Shown: positions 8,767 to 19,800, counted from the first letter of the stretch. The stretch: 64,000 nt of DNA from Pseudoalteromonas phenolica (GCF_005876835.1 NZ_PPSW01000035.1:23451-87450), one strand, 5' to 3'. The notes: a model not told the origin generated them from the sequence alone. Translations and numbers: made by a program.

Positions 8767-10023
8767 ATGGCGCGCTTTTTATATTCATTGTTTTTATACG
8801 CACTCAGCCCCCTCATTGTGTTTTATCTTTATGTAATACGTGGCAAAAAAAATGCGGGCTACCGAGAGTTTTTTACTGAGCGATTTGCGTTTGGTTTAAA
8901 AAAATTGCCTAAGAAAGCGGTTGTGTTTCACTGTGCTTCTGTCGGTGAAGTCTTGGCTGCAGCACCGCTTATAAAAGCGTTCAAAGCTGAAAACCCAAAG
9001 CAAGCGATTATCGTTACCTGCAATACCCCTACAGGTCGCGCGCAAATTAAAAATAGCTTGCCCAATACACCCCATTGCTATTTGCCTATCGACTTTTGGG
9101 GCGCCAGTAAACGCTTTATAAATACATTAACGCCTATGCAACTTGTGGTGCTTGAAACTGAGCTTTGGCCAAATTTATTTGCCGCAGCCTATGCGAAAAA
9201 TATTGCTGTCAATGTTGTTAATGCTCGCCTGTCAGAGAAGTCACTACAGGGTTATCAAAAAGTACTGCCGCTTGCCAATGACATTATGAACCACATAACT
9301 ACATTAGCGAGTCATAACGAAGAAGATGCTAAACGCTTCTTACAGATAGGGCTTAACAAAGAAAAAGTCACAGTAACTGGCTCAATTAAATTCGATATTA
9401 ATATCGATGAAGCAGCCAAAACGACTGTCGTTGAATTCAAAAAGTGCTTCAATCGCAGCAAAATTTGGGTTGCCGGTTCGACCCATCCTGGTGAACATGA
9501 ACAAGCTCTGGCGGCCCATCAACAAGTGCTTGCAACCCATCCTGATGCGCTACTGATTATTGCACCTCGACACCCTGAGCAATTTGCCAAAGTTGCAGAG
9601 CTTCTTAAAGATTCAAACTTGTCGTTTTCAAAGCGCTCAGGTGAATTTAACCCGAACAGCCAAGTTCTATTAGCTGATACCTTAGGTGAACTAAAATACT
9701 TGTTTGGCAGCGCAAACATTGCCTACATCGGTGGCAGCTTAATTGAACGCGGTGGTCACAATCCATTAGAAGCCGCAGCATTTTCAGTAGGCACTTTGAC
9801 AGGCCCCCACGTCTATAACTTTGCCCATATTTACCCTGATTTAGCGGTGCACCAAGGCTGTATTACCGTGCATTCAAGTGACGAATTAGCGGAGCAATTG
9901 AATAGACTTTTCAGCAGTCCAAGTGATTGCGCAGAACTCGGAGCAAACGCCCTTGCCTGCTTGCAAAAAAATCAGGGCGCGATAGCCAAAACCGTTAACT
10001 TAATCAGCACACATCTTTCTTAA
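8767..10023 (+). CDS. waaA: 3-deoxy-D-manno-octulosonic acid transferase
   Basis: Inner-membrane-anchored glycosyltransferase that transfers Kdo from CMP-Kdo to the lipid A precursor. The 418-residue protein has an N-terminal membrane anchor (LYSLFLYALSPLIVFYLYV), followed by the acceptor-domain motif FHCASVGEVLAA with the conserved Glu, VLETELWPN, and a C-terminal GT-B domain with GSIKFD, APRHPEQF and GGSLIERGGHNPLEAA. I use the ATG at 8767; a TTG two codons upstream is also possible. With kdkA nearby, a mono-Kdo transferase is likely, but the sequence does not show how many residues are added. Confidence 0.95.
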   Translation: MARFLYSLFLYALSPLIVFYLYVIRGKKNAGYREFFTERFAFGLKKLPKKAVVFHCASVGEVLAAAPLIKAFKAENPKQAIIVTCNTPTGRAQIKNSLPNTPHCYLPIDFWGASKRFINTLTPMQLVVLETELWPNLFAAAYAKNIAVNVVNARLSEKSLQGYQKVLPLANDIMNHITTLASHNEEDAKRFLQIGLNKEKVTVTGSIKFDINIDEAAKTTVVEFKKCFNRSKIWVAGSTHPGEHEQALAAHQQVLATHPDALLIIAPRHPEQFAKVAELLKDSNLSFSKRSGEFNPNSQVLLADTLGELKYLFGSANIAYIGGSLIERGGHNPLEAAAFSVGTLTGPHVYNFAHIYPDLAVHQGCITVHSSDELAEQLNRLFSSPSDCAELGANALACLQKNQGAIAKTVNLISTHLS

Positions 10024-10041
10024 TTTATTGAGCAATATTTT

Positions 10042-10593
10042 ATGACAACTGAACACACCTTAATTACCCAAGCCATGCAAAATTGGGTTAAAAGCGTCAT
10101 TGTAAAATTCAACTTTTGTCCGTTTGCTCGCAAAGAAGTCGAAGCAAATACCATCGCCTATATTGTCTCAGAAGACGAAAAACACGAAGACGCGGTGATG
10201 ACCATGCTTGAACAACTGGCACATTTAGACGCGCATCCAGAAGTAGAAACTACCCTGCTTATTTTTGCTGAAGGGTTTAAAGATTTTGATAGTTACTTAG
10301 ACTTAGTCGACCTTGCTAACGCACTTCTAGCTGCACAAGGCTATGAAGGTAAATATCAAATCGCTCACTTCCACCCAGACTATGAGTTTGCCGACAGCGA
10401 ACCGGGCGATGCTGCCAATTACACCAATCGTGCGCCTTACCCAACACTGCACCTTATTCGTGAAGAAAGCATGGCCGAAGCACTGGCAAATTACGACGAC
10501 CCAGAAAGCATTCCTGAAAACAATATCCGTTTAGCTCGACGCAAAGGCGAAGCATTCTGGCAGCAACTTTTGGCTAACTGCCATAAGTCTTAA
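10042..10593 (+). CDS. DUF1415 family protein
   Basis: A 183-residue soluble protein of the DUF1415 family, function unknown. Seen: FCPFARKE near the N-terminus with a single Cys, then FHPDYEF and NYTNRAPYPTLHLIREESM, the conserved blocks of this family. There is no signal peptide or membrane segment. It follows waaA by 18 bp and is likely in the same transcript, although DUF1415 genes occur in varied contexts. It converges with galM across a hairpin. Confidence 0.85.
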   Translation: MTTEHTLITQAMQNWVKSVIVKFNFCPFARKEVEANTIAYIVSEDEKHEDAVMTMLEQLAHLDAHPEVETTLLIFAEGFKDFDSYLDLVDLANALLAAQGYEGKYQIAHFHPDYEFADSEPGDAANYTNRAPYPTLHLIREESMAEALANYDDPESIPENNIRLARRKGEAFWQQLLANCHKS

Positions 10594-10623
10594 ACTGCAT
10601 ATATTAGCTTCAGAATATTACTA

Positions 10624-10658
10624 TTGATTGGCTTTTAAAAAGTATCAAAGTCAATCAA
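10624..10658. terminator. Hairpin between convergent DUF1415 and galM genes
   Basis: A 12-bp stem with one G-T pair (TTGATTGGCTTT / AAAGTCAATCAA, 11-nt loop). The right arm covers the galM stop codon (10651-10653). There is no long T-run, so termination efficiency is uncertain. Confidence 0.5.
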
Positions 10659-11607
10659 GTTCCGTAAAACTCAATATCATGGTGTTTTTATATTGCTGTT
10701 CTGGCTGAACTAGAATGCTGTCGAACTGCTCATGATTTAATGCATCAGGGTAATTATGTAGCTCTAAACACACGCCTGAGTACGGCGAAAATGGGGCTGA
10801 TAGAAATCCCCCCATATAGCATTGCAGGCCATTTTGGTCGCTAAAAACACTCAGTCGTACGCCATTATTTTTTGATACGAGTTGCGCCACTAATCTCATA
10901 CCTCGAGGCGCTTTGTAAAACACATAGTAATGATCTAAGTCTCTAGTCTGCTGCAACGATTTCGGCTCGCGAAAATCAAACCTTAAGGCCGTTGATTCAC
11001 TTTCATCGACTTTAAGTAGTTTTCCGGTTGGAATATTGCCCGCATCTTTTTCTAACACTAATTCAGCATCAATACATAGCTCAAGTGCTGAAACAGAACG
11101 CTCTGCTAGGTTAAAGTAAGCATGATTAGTAAAATTAAGCGGTGTGGTTTTATCTGTATTTGCACAAATCTCGATTTCGAGCTTGTTGTCTTCAAAAAGG
11201 CGATAGGTGACTTGAATATTTACATTGCCTGCAAAGCCATTATCGCCATCCGGTGAGCTAAGTGTCAGCGTCACTGATGATGGCAACTGCTCAGTGATCT
11301 GCCAAAACCGTTTATCAATACTTTGCTCTCCGCCATGTAGGCAATGCTCACCCTCATTTTGAGAATATTGATAGATTTGCCCATCATAGCCAAAACGACC
11401 ACGACCAATTCGGTTTGAAACTCGCCCGCAAATAGCGCCGACATAAAATGGGTCATCAACAAACTGACTTTCATCTTGATAGTGCATGAGCATTTCTTTG
11501 GGCCCATGACAGGTCGAAAAAATAATAGAACACAAGCGTGCGCCAAAGTCAGATACCACAACCTGCATGCCATTGCTGTTTTTAAGGGTAATTAAAGTTT
11601 GTTTCAT
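10651..11607 (-). CDS. galM: Aldose 1-epimerase (galactose mutarotase)
   Basis: Converts beta-D-galactose to the alpha anomer used by galactokinase; first step of the Leloir pathway. The 318-residue protein shows the GalM core: GRVSNRIGRGRF, HCLHGGEQSIDKRFW, the catalytic His in NHAYFNL, and near the C-terminus CLELHNYPDALN, which carries the conserved catalytic Glu. No signal peptide is seen, so it is cytosolic. It is the last gene of the leftward galT-galK-transporter-galM series, 77 bp after the transporter gene. Confidence 0.92.
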   Translation of the reverse strand: MKQTLITLKNSNGMQVVVSDFGARLCSIIFSTCHGPKEMLMHYQDESQFVDDPFYVGAICGRVSNRIGRGRFGYDGQIYQYSQNEGEHCLHGGEQSIDKRFWQITEQLPSSVTLTLSSPDGDNGFAGNVNIQVTYRLFEDNKLEIEICANTDKTTPLNFTNHAYFNLAERSVSALELCIDAELVLEKDAGNIPTGKLLKVDESESTALRFDFREPKSLQQTRDLDHYYVFYKAPRGMRLVAQLVSKNNGVRLSVFSDQNGLQCYMGGFLSAPFSPYSGVCLELHNYPDALNHEQFDSILVQPEQQYKNTMILSFTELD

Positions 11608-11684
11608 GAGTTAACGTGTATAAAGAAAACAGAAGGTTACTCACTAAAAAGTGAATTCCCTGCTGTTTAAAAAAGAAATGACGA

Positions 11685-13268
11685 TTACCACCAAGTGGTA
11701 TAAAGTGCGATTAAGATCACTACCACACCCAAAGCGGCCACATTAAAGCCCGTATTAGTTGCAAAACTGACATCACTCAGTTGCACGCACTCTGATGTAC
11801 CTTGAGAGTCACGCTCATGTGCTTTAAACAGCTTTGAGACCACAAAACACAGCAGTAAACACAGCACAAATACTAAACCCACACGGTCCATGAAAGGTAA
11901 GCTTGGCATAGCAAACTTCAAGCTTAATGAGAACAGCGCAGAGCCAAACGCCGCAGCCAGTGCACCATTAGCGGTAGTGCCTTTGTAGAACATCCCCATC
12001 ACGAAGATCACCACAATACCCGGGGTAAAGAATCCGGTGAATTCTTGAATGTACTGAAACGCCTGCTCAAATTGGCCTAACAAAGGCTTTGCAACTAACA
12101 ATGCCACTATTAAAGCCAACAAAGCCGTGACACGCCCAACATTCACATAATGAGATTGGCTTTTTTCAGCATGGAGCTTTTTATAAATATCCATGGTGAA
12201 AATTGTCGAAATACTATTGGTCATCGATGCTAAGGACGACACAATCGCCGCCACTAACGCGGCAAATACCAAGCCTTTTATTCCCACAGGCATGAGCGAC
12301 ATCATTGACGGATAAGCTTTATCTGGTGCGGTTAAATCAGGATATAACACCACAGCAGCAATGCCCGGCAGTACCACAATTAATGGCATCAATAATTTTA
12401 AATACGCCGCAAAGGCAATACCTTTTTGGGCTTCGTTTAAATCTTTCGCCGCCAATGCGCGCTGAATAATGTATTGGTTAAAACCCCAATAACTAAAGTT
12501 CATGACCCACATGCCACCAATTAATACCGACAGCCCAGGTAAGCTCATATAATGTGCATTATCAGGTGATAAGATCATGTCAAAATGCGTAGGCACTTGT
12601 TCTGTGAGTACACCAAAACCTGCTAACACGCCTTGCCCATCAGATACCGCATCCAACGCTAAATAACTTAAAAATAAGCCGCCAAATACCAACAGGGTAA
12701 CTTGCAAAATATCGGTAAAGGCCACGGCTTTTAAGCCGCCATAAAGCGAATACGCCACCGAGAACACCACCAAAAACATCATGCCATACAGAGCATCAAC
12801 CCCTGCAACCGTTTCAATCGCAAGGCCGCCAAGCCAGAGCACCGCGGTTAAATTCACAAACACGTAGACGGCCAACCAAAACACCGCCATGGTGGTTTTT
12901 ACGCGATCATCGTAGCGCTGTGCTAAATACTGCGGCATGGTATAAATTTGCTGTTTTAAGAATATCGGCAGCATGTATTTACCGACTAAAATTAGGGTGA
13001 TCGCCGCCATCCATTCATAAGATGCGATTGCCAACCCCATGGCATATCCAGAGCCAGACATACCTATGATCTGCTCTGCCGAAATATTGGACGCAATCAG
13101 TGACGCGCCTATCGCCCACCAAGGTAATGCCTTAGAAGCTAAAAAGTAATCTTCAGTATTGGCACCTTCTTTTTTCTCGCTGCGGGAGATCCATAGCGCA
13201 ATCGCCAGCAAGCCGAGCACATAGGCACTAAAAACAGCAATATCTGTGCTGTGTAAACTGATATTCAT
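11685..13268 (-). CDS. Sodium/sugar (SGLT-like) symporter, SSS family
   Basis: Inner membrane sodium:solute symporter of 527 residues with about 14 hydrophobic segments. Seen: the SSS-family signature region around NISAEQIIGMSGSGYA and WWAIGASLIASN near the N-terminus, and the SYWGFNQYIIQRALAAK block in the middle, both typical of the vSGLT/SGLT sugar transporters. Located between galK and galM, it most likely imports galactose (or glucose) released in the periplasm by the neighbouring exported glycosidases. The last helix is followed by a very short cytosolic tail. It starts 44 bp after galK ends. Confidence 0.88.
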   Translation of the reverse strand: MNISLHSTDIAVFSAYVLGLLAIALWISRSEKKEGANTEDYFLASKALPWWAIGASLIASNISAEQIIGMSGSGYAMGLAIASYEWMAAITLILVGKYMLPIFLKQQIYTMPQYLAQRYDDRVKTTMAVFWLAVYVFVNLTAVLWLGGLAIETVAGVDALYGMMFLVVFSVAYSLYGGLKAVAFTDILQVTLLVFGGLFLSYLALDAVSDGQGVLAGFGVLTEQVPTHFDMILSPDNAHYMSLPGLSVLIGGMWVMNFSYWGFNQYIIQRALAAKDLNEAQKGIAFAAYLKLLMPLIVVLPGIAAVVLYPDLTAPDKAYPSMMSLMPVGIKGLVFAALVAAIVSSLASMTNSISTIFTMDIYKKLHAEKSQSHYVNVGRVTALLALIVALLVAKPLLGQFEQAFQYIQEFTGFFTPGIVVIFVMGMFYKGTTANGALAAAFGSALFSLSLKFAMPSLPFMDRVGLVFVLCLLLCFVVSKLFKAHERDSQGTSECVQLSDVSFATNTGFNVAALGVVVILIALYTTWW

Positions 13269-13312
13269 GATGTTCCTCGTTATTCTTTTTCTAATTACTA
13301 GGGTTATATTGA

Positions 13313-14458
13313 CTAAGCTCTAAAAGCCCCTTGCACGGCTTCGCACACATAAACGTCGACTCTTAACCCGCTCTGCTTTTGGTACTCGGCTTTAACAGTC
13401 TGAGTTACTGCTTCGACCAAGGTTTTTGGCATCACAGCCACCACGCAACCACCAAAGCCGCCGCCTGTCATTCTCGCGCCACCTTGCTCAGCAATTTGCG
13501 ATTGCATCAGCGCGACCAAACAGTCAATTTCGGCTGTGCTGGTGCCAAAGTCATCTTTTAATGAGCCATGTGATGCATTCATCAAACGTCCTAATTGGCT
13601 TATATCATTGGCTTTAAGTGCCTCTAATGCGTCTAAGGTTCGCTGATTTTCAGTGATCACATGCCTTGCTCTTTTATAGTCCAACTCACTCAATTTTGCC
13701 TGCCCTGACTCTAATTCAGCTAAAGTCACCGCTCGTAATGCTGAAGCGTTAAAGTACTTGGCCACTCGCTCGCATTGCTCGCGCCTTTGGTTATATTCAC
13801 TCTCAACAAGGCCACGTTTAACGTTTGAATTAACAATCACAATGGCTAAGTTTTCTGGAATGGGGGCGTCTTGAAAGGTTAAATCTTGGCAATCGAGTAA
13901 CATGGCATGACTATGCGTGCCCATTGCTGAAATGCTCTGATCCATAATCCCGCAGTTGCAGCCAACAAATTCATTTTCGGCTTGTTGCGCGAGCTTAGCC
14001 GCTGTAAGGCCATCTATCTGCAGCTCAAATAAGTCCGAAAACGTTTTGATCAAGGCGACTTGTAAACTAGCCGATGAACTCAATCCCGCACCTTGCGGCA
14101 CGTTACCTGAGATAACGATGTTAGCGCCTTGCATTACAAAGCCGGCTTTTTGCAGGACATACACCACCCCAGCGACATAATTCACCCACATCAGATCAGG
14201 ATTGAATAAAAGTTCTGTTAACTCGAACTCGCATATTTGATTACCTAGATCATGGGCTAATACCCGTATTGTGTTGTCATCACGCTTTGCGATGGCCACA
14301 TCAGTGCCAAAGTTAATTGCAGCGGGCAGCACAAATCCCAAATTGTAATCGGTATGATCGCCAATTAAGTTCACTCGCCCGGGTGCGTGGCTTACTTGCT
14401 CTGCTTGATAACCAAACTGCTGAGCAAAAACGAGTTTAATCATTTCAGTACGGTACAT
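13313..14458 (-). CDS. galK: Galactokinase
   Basis: GHMP kinase that phosphorylates alpha-D-galactose at C1 with ATP. The 381-residue protein (E. coli 382) shows the galactose-binding signature GRVNLIGDHTDY (28-38), with Asp where E. coli has Glu, a change the family signature allows; the phosphate loop GAGLSSSAS; and the C-terminal GGARMTGGGFGGC motif. Its ATG lies 2 bp after the galT stop, so translation is probably coupled. The genes downstream are the sugar symporter and galM. Confidence 0.96.
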   Translation of the reverse strand: MYRTEMIKLVFAQQFGYQAEQVSHAPGRVNLIGDHTDYNLGFVLPAAINFGTDVAIAKRDDNTIRVLAHDLGNQICEFELTELLFNPDLMWVNYVAGVVYVLQKAGFVMQGANIVISGNVPQGAGLSSSASLQVALIKTFSDLFELQIDGLTAAKLAQQAENEFVGCNCGIMDQSISAMGTHSHAMLLDCQDLTFQDAPIPENLAIVIVNSNVKRGLVESEYNQRREQCERVAKYFNASALRAVTLAELESGQAKLSELDYKRARHVITENQRTLDALEALKANDISQLGRLMNASHGSLKDDFGTSTAEIDCLVALMQSQIAEQGGARMTGGGFGGCVVAVMPKTLVEAVTQTVKAEYQKQSGLRVDVYVCEAVQGAFRA

Positions 14459-14460
14459 TA

Positions 14461-15495
14461 TTATTTCTCGCTGTAATGCGTTAAAGGCTGAGTTCTTAAT
14501 CGTTCAGCGGCTTGCTCTGGGGTTAAGTCGCGTTGCGGCTCTGCTAACATTTCATAGCCCACCATAAACTTACGGACACTGGCTGAGCGTAGTAAAGGCG
14601 GAAAAAAGCTCGCATGCAGAGTCCACTCTGGATGAGCCTCTCCATCAAATGGTGCGCCATGCCAGCCCATTGAGTAAGCGAACGCGCATTCAAACAAGTT
14701 GTCATATTTAATGGTCAACTCAGACAAAATAGCCGCTAAACTGAGCCCTTGTGACTCGGTGAGTTGCGTCATACGCTGAACCGAAAAGCGCGGTAATAAT
14801 AGGGTTTCAAACGGCCATGCCGCCCAAAATGGCACCACCACCAGCCAATCATCATTAATAGCGACTATTCGTGTTTGTTGCTGAATCTCTCTGACCACAT
14901 AATCGGCGAGTAAATTCCCGCCTCGCTGCGTAAAATACTGAGCTTGCGTTTGCTGCTTTTTTTCGACTAAGGTAGGTAAAGACTGCTGCGCCCAAACTTG
15001 TCCGTGAGGGTGCGGGTTTGAGCATCCCATCATCGCGCCTTTATTTTCAAACACCTGTACCCACTGATAGATTTCGCCAAGCTCGCTATATTGCGCCTGC
15101 CAGGTTTGCACCACTTTATAAATTTGCTCAACCGAAAGCTGCGCCAATGTCTTACTGTGATCCGGTGAAAAACAAATAACACGACTTTCACCTTGTTCAG
15201 ACTGCATGGTAAATAAAGGGTCGTCGCTATGATGAACTGGCAGCTCACTTTGTAGTGCCGCAAAGTCATTGTCAAATACAAAGGTATGCCTGTAATTAGG
15301 GTTTTGTTCACCGTTAACACGTGTATTACCAGCACACAAATAACAGCTTTCATCGTACGATGCAGTTGCTAATACTTGCTGCTTTTCTGTTTGCCCCTGC
15401 CATGGCCGTTTGGCTCTATGAGGCGATACCAACACCCACTCATTGGTGAGCGGATTTAACCGTCTATGGGGGTGCTCAGTTGCATCAAATGTCAT
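14461..15495 (-). CDS. galT: Galactose-1-phosphate uridylyltransferase
   Basis: Histidine-triad-family enzyme that exchanges UMP between UDP-glucose and galactose 1-phosphate. The 344 residues show the active-site HPHGQVW motif with the nucleophilic His, the N-terminal HRRLNPLTNEWVLVSPHRAKRP block, the zinc-type CYLCAGN pair and C-terminal HASFFPPLLR. The ATG at 15495 is chosen because the protein then starts MTFDATEHPHRR, as in homologues; the longer frame runs back across the operator. First gene of the leftward gal operon. galE, needed to recycle UDP-galactose, is not in the window. Confidence 0.95.
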   Translation of the reverse strand: MTFDATEHPHRRLNPLTNEWVLVSPHRAKRPWQGQTEKQQVLATASYDESCYLCAGNTRVNGEQNPNYRHTFVFDNDFAALQSELPVHHSDDPLFTMQSEQGESRVICFSPDHSKTLAQLSVEQIYKVVQTWQAQYSELGEIYQWVQVFENKGAMMGCSNPHPHGQVWAQQSLPTLVEKKQQTQAQYFTQRGGNLLADYVVREIQQQTRIVAINDDWLVVVPFWAAWPFETLLLPRFSVQRMTQLTESQGLSLAAILSELTIKYDNLFECAFAYSMGWHGAPFDGEAHPEWTLHASFFPPLLRSASVRKFMVGYEMLAEPQRDLTPEQAAERLRTQPLTHYSEK

Positions 15496-15529
15496 GTTTA
15501 AATTACAAAAGGATAATGTATACAAAAAA

Positions 15530-15543
15530 TGTAAACGGTTACA
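15530..15543. promoter_or_regulatory. LacI/GalR-type operator in front of galT
   Basis: TGTAAACGGTTACA, a near-perfect 14-bp palindrome centred on CG as is usual for LacI-family operators, flanked by an A-run and a T-run that extend the symmetry. It lies 34 bp upstream of the galT start and 90 bp upstream of the divergent LacI-family gene. A TATACA-like -10 for galT lies just downstream on the minus strand, so binding would block galT transcription. Confidence 0.75.
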
Positions 15544-15633
15544 TTTTTTTTGGCAAGTAAATTTACTTAAAAAAATCACTCTGCTACCATCGCTTAAAAT
15601 TACACCTTTTCTAAGCGTTCAAATAGAGCAAAT

Positions 15634-16698
15634 ATGGCCACCATTAAAGACGTTGCCCGAGAAGCCAAGGTATCTATTGCCACCGTGTCTCGCGTGATAA
15701 ACCAAGATGACAAAGTTAGAGACAAAACCCGCGAGCATGTACTCTCGGTAATGAAAGCCTTAGGTTATCAAGTAAACGTCAATGCGCGCGCACTCTCCAC
15801 ACAAAAGACTGCCACACTCGGCTTAGTGGTGCCCGACATCAGCGACCCATTTTTTGCCTGCTTAGCAAAAGGCGTCGATAGCATAGCCCGTCAGCATCAA
15901 AGCCAAGTACTGCTGTGCACCGCCCAAAACAGTAGCGATTCAGAACAACAAGCCATTGACTCATTATTACAACGCCGTTGTGATGGCATTATTTTGTACT
16001 GTACACATTTAGCTGATAGCGCATTAATCGATATCGTACAGCGCTATTCAAACGTGGTTGTGGTAGCGCGAAATATTCCTGAAATAGCCGAAAACTGCAT
16101 TTACCTCGACGATGAACTCGGAGGCCAATTGGCCGCTGAACACCTACTCGCCTTAAGCCACAGCCGTTTTGCAAGCATTATGAGTGAGCTGCCAATTCAA
16201 GATCCCAAACTCAGGCTGTCAGGGTTCAAAACGGCTTTAGATAAGCAAGCACTTACATTAACTGAGGAGCAAGTTGTTTATGGCACACCAGATCAACTCG
16301 GTGGCGAGCAGGCAGTCAATAGCTTACTCAAAAATCAGCAAACTTTTACGGCACTTTTCGCCTACAACGATGCCATGGCAATTGGTGCAATTTCGGCCCT
16401 AGAAGAAGCGGGCTTTAAAGTGCCTGATGATATTTCGGTGATTGGCTTTGATGATATTTACCTTGCTCATTACAGCAGACCTAAGCTAACCACCTTACAC
16501 TACCCTGTCGAAGCCATCGCCAAACATGCTGCACTGTTGGCCATTAATAAGCACTCTAATAAGTACTCTCAGTTAGATAAAACCGTACATTCGCATCGCT
16601 ATCAGCCAATATTAGTCGAGCGACAATCAACTGTATTTGCGCCAACAGCGGCTCCAAAACAAAGCCTAAATGAAAGCCAAATAGAGCGGCAAAATTAA
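15634..16698 (+). CDS. LacI/GalR-family transcriptional repressor of galactose genes
   Basis: A 354-residue DNA-binding regulator. The N-terminal HTH and hinge run over about residues 1-60 (TIKDVAREAKVSIATVSRVI, ending in a YQVNVNARAL hinge helix), followed by a periplasmic-binding-protein-like sensor domain with LGLVVPDISDPFF and C-terminal DISVIGFDDI. It is divergent from galT-galK and upstream of lacZ, and a LacI-type operator sits in the shared intergenic region. Repression relieved by galactose or a galactoside is inferred. The last 30 residues after VERQST are a low-conservation tail. Confidence 0.9.
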   Translation: MATIKDVAREAKVSIATVSRVINQDDKVRDKTREHVLSVMKALGYQVNVNARALSTQKTATLGLVVPDISDPFFACLAKGVDSIARQHQSQVLLCTAQNSSDSEQQAIDSLLQRRCDGIILYCTHLADSALIDIVQRYSNVVVVARNIPEIAENCIYLDDELGGQLAAEHLLALSHSRFASIMSELPIQDPKLRLSGFKTALDKQALTLTEEQVVYGTPDQLGGEQAVNSLLKNQQTFTALFAYNDAMAIGAISALEEAGFKVPDDISVIGFDDIYLAHYSRPKLTTLHYPVEAIAKHAALLAINKHSNKYSQLDKTVHSHRYQPILVERQSTVFAPTAAPKQSLNESQIERQN

Positions 16699-16826
16699 CG
16701 TTTAAGCTAAAGGCTAGCTAGCAAAAACAGAGCAACATAATGCCTTAGGAAAGAACTACAACAAATAATTGTATATTGTATTTAAAGCGAATTTTAAAAA
16801 TAAACAACACAGCTAAGATGACAACA

Positions 16827-19800
16827 ATGAAAAATAAACCTTTTGTAATATTTAGCCTGAGCATGCTCACCACACTGGTATGTCAGAGCGTTTTCGCCAA
16901 AGCGCCATGGCAAGACCATCAAGTGTTTGCCATCAATAAACAAGCCCCTCGTGCCTCTGGGTTTAGCTACCAAAGCTTAGCGGGTGCCATGCAAGATGAT
17001 CCAGCCCAAAGCAATAACTATTTGCTACTTAATGGCATGTGGCAATTTCACTGGCAGCGCTCTGCGATAAATCCACCTAAAGGGTTTGAACAGCCTAATT
17101 TTGATGATTCGAGCTGGGGGCAAATTCCCGTACCAGGTAACTGGGAGGTTGAGGGCTATGGCTACCCGATTTACTTAGATGAGCGCTTTCCGTTTACCAC
17201 CAAGTGGCCTGATGTCCCACTGGAGTACAACCCAACTGGCTCGTATCGAAAGCCTTTCACCTTGCCTGAGTCGTGGCAAAATAAACAAGTATTTTTACAT
17301 ATCGGCGCGGCAAAATCGTCGCTCGATGTGTGGCTAAATGGTGAAAAGGTCGGCTTTAGCCAAGGCGCTAAAACTCCTGCTGAGTTTGATATTACCGAGT
17401 TTGTGCAACAAGGCGACAACTTACTCGCACTCAGGTTGCGCCGTTGGAGTGACGCCAGTTATCTAGAAAGCCAAGATATGCTGAGAATTTCGGGTATTGA
17501 GCGCGACGTCTATTTATACGCCACGCCAAAACAGCATATTTTTGATTTTCATGCCAAACCACGTTTAAACAAGCGCTTTGATAAAGGCACATTAGAGCTT
17601 GAATTAGACGTTAAAAACTATCAAAAAAATAACGCTCAACTCAGCGCAAAATTTGAGCTACTCGACCCTAAAGCAAACCATGCAGTTGTCGCCAAAGCCA
17701 CAAAAAAGTTCATGGCAAAAGCTCAAGGCACACAACAAATCAGCTTGTCAGAGCAAATAGCCCACCCACAACTTTGGTCAGCAGAAACCCCAAACCTCTA
17801 CACCCTAGTGATGAGTCTATACAATCAACAAGGTGAATTACTCGAAGTGGTGCGTGATGAAATTGGCTTTAGGCACATTGAGATTGTAAATAAACAACTG
17901 ACTATCAATGGTAAGCCGATAGTTATACGCGGCGTTGATCGCCATGAAACTTCGCCAACTCGCGGCCATGTCGTCGACAAAGCGTCAATGGATCAAGATA
18001 TCAAACTGATGAAGCAGTTTAATATCAACGCGGTACGCTCTAGCCACTACCCAAATCACCCATACTGGTATGACTTAACCGACAAATATGGCTTGTACGT
18101 CATCGATGAAGCCAACATAGAATCACACCCGCTTGCCATTGACGAGAAAAACCAACTTGGCAATGAAATGAGTTGGTTGCCTGCACACCTTGACCGCACC
18201 CAACGTATGTTTGAGCGTGATAAAAATCACCCTTCTATCATCATTTGGTCGTTAGGCAACGAAGCCGGCCACGGCGAGGTATTTGCCAACACCTATCAAT
18301 GGTTAAAAGACAATGATGATCTGCGTGTTGTGCAATACGAACCTGCCGAGCTTAAGCATTACACCGATATCTTTGCGCCTATGTATCCGTCAATTGAAAA
18401 GCTGGTTAACTACGCCAGCAATAACCCAGATAGACCCGCCATCATGATTGAATACGCCCATGCTATGGGCAATTCTGTAGGTAACTTGCAAGACTATTGG
18501 GATGCCATTGAAAAATACGAGGTGCTTCAAGGGGGATTTATCTGGGACTGGGTGGACCAATCACTAGAGTATCGCAATAAGTTTGGTGAAACATATTTTG
18601 CTTATGGCAAAGACTTCCACCCAACTCTGCCAACCGACGGCAACTTTTTAAATAACGGCCTGATGAACCCAAACCGTAACCCGCACCCGCACGCCTTTGA
18701 GGTGAAAAAAGTTTACCAACCAGTCAAATTTACTGCGCACAACTTGCTTAAAGGGCAAGTGACTGTACAAAATAAATTCTTATTCACGGACTTAAAAAAG
18801 TATGACCTACGCTGGAAAATTGAAGCGGACGGAGAAACCGTTAAACAAGGCCACAGCGCCATGCCAAACGTGCAACCAAGCAAAACCGCCATACTGAATT
18901 TTGATATTCAAGGCCTGCCTGCTTACAGCAACAAAGAATACTTTGTCACCCTTAGCATACATACTCGAGCACAAGAGCCGCTATTGCCACTTGGTCATGA
19001 AATTGCTTTTGAACAATTCAAACTGCCGGTATCGCAATTAAAATCAGCTGCAAAAAGCGCTAACAACTTAGTTAAACAACCAGTAAAACCAAGTTATACA
19101 CATCAAAAAGACTTGCTGATCGCTAACGCTGCAGGCACTCAGCTTAGCTTTGACAAACGCACAGGCTGGTTGCAGCAACTTACTTTTAATAACCAAGCCA
19201 TGTTAACCCAGCCACTTAAGCCAAACTTCTGCCGTGCACCAACCGACAATGACTTAGGCAACAACCTGCAGGTGCGTGCGGCCATGTGGCAAAGTGCCAC
19301 TGACAGACTTAAACTCACCGCACTACAAGCCAAATCATCGGGCGTAACAGCGCGCTATCAATCACCGGACTTTGCAGGGAGTTTAGTGCTGAATTATCAG
19401 ATCACAGCACAGGGCTTTGTGCAGGTAGATTACCAACTCAACCTTGATGATAGCCAAACCTTGCCTGACATTCCGCGTGTTGGCATGCAGCTAAGCACAT
19501 TTGGTGAATATAAAAATATGTCTTGGTTAGGTCGTGGTCCACACGAAAGTTACGCCGACAGAAAAACCTCAACGCGTATTTCAGTGTTCAATACACCCGT
19601 GACCGAGCAACACCATTACTACGTTCGCCCACAAGAGAACTCTAACCGTACAGAGGTGCGCTGGATGGCACTGCAAAACACGCAAGGTGAAGGGCTGCTT
19701 GCGGTAGGCAACAAGGTATTGAATGCCAGTGCTTGGCCTTATCTGCAAGCAGATATCGACTTTAACTCGGGCGATGCCAGTGCATCGGCATCAGGACTCG

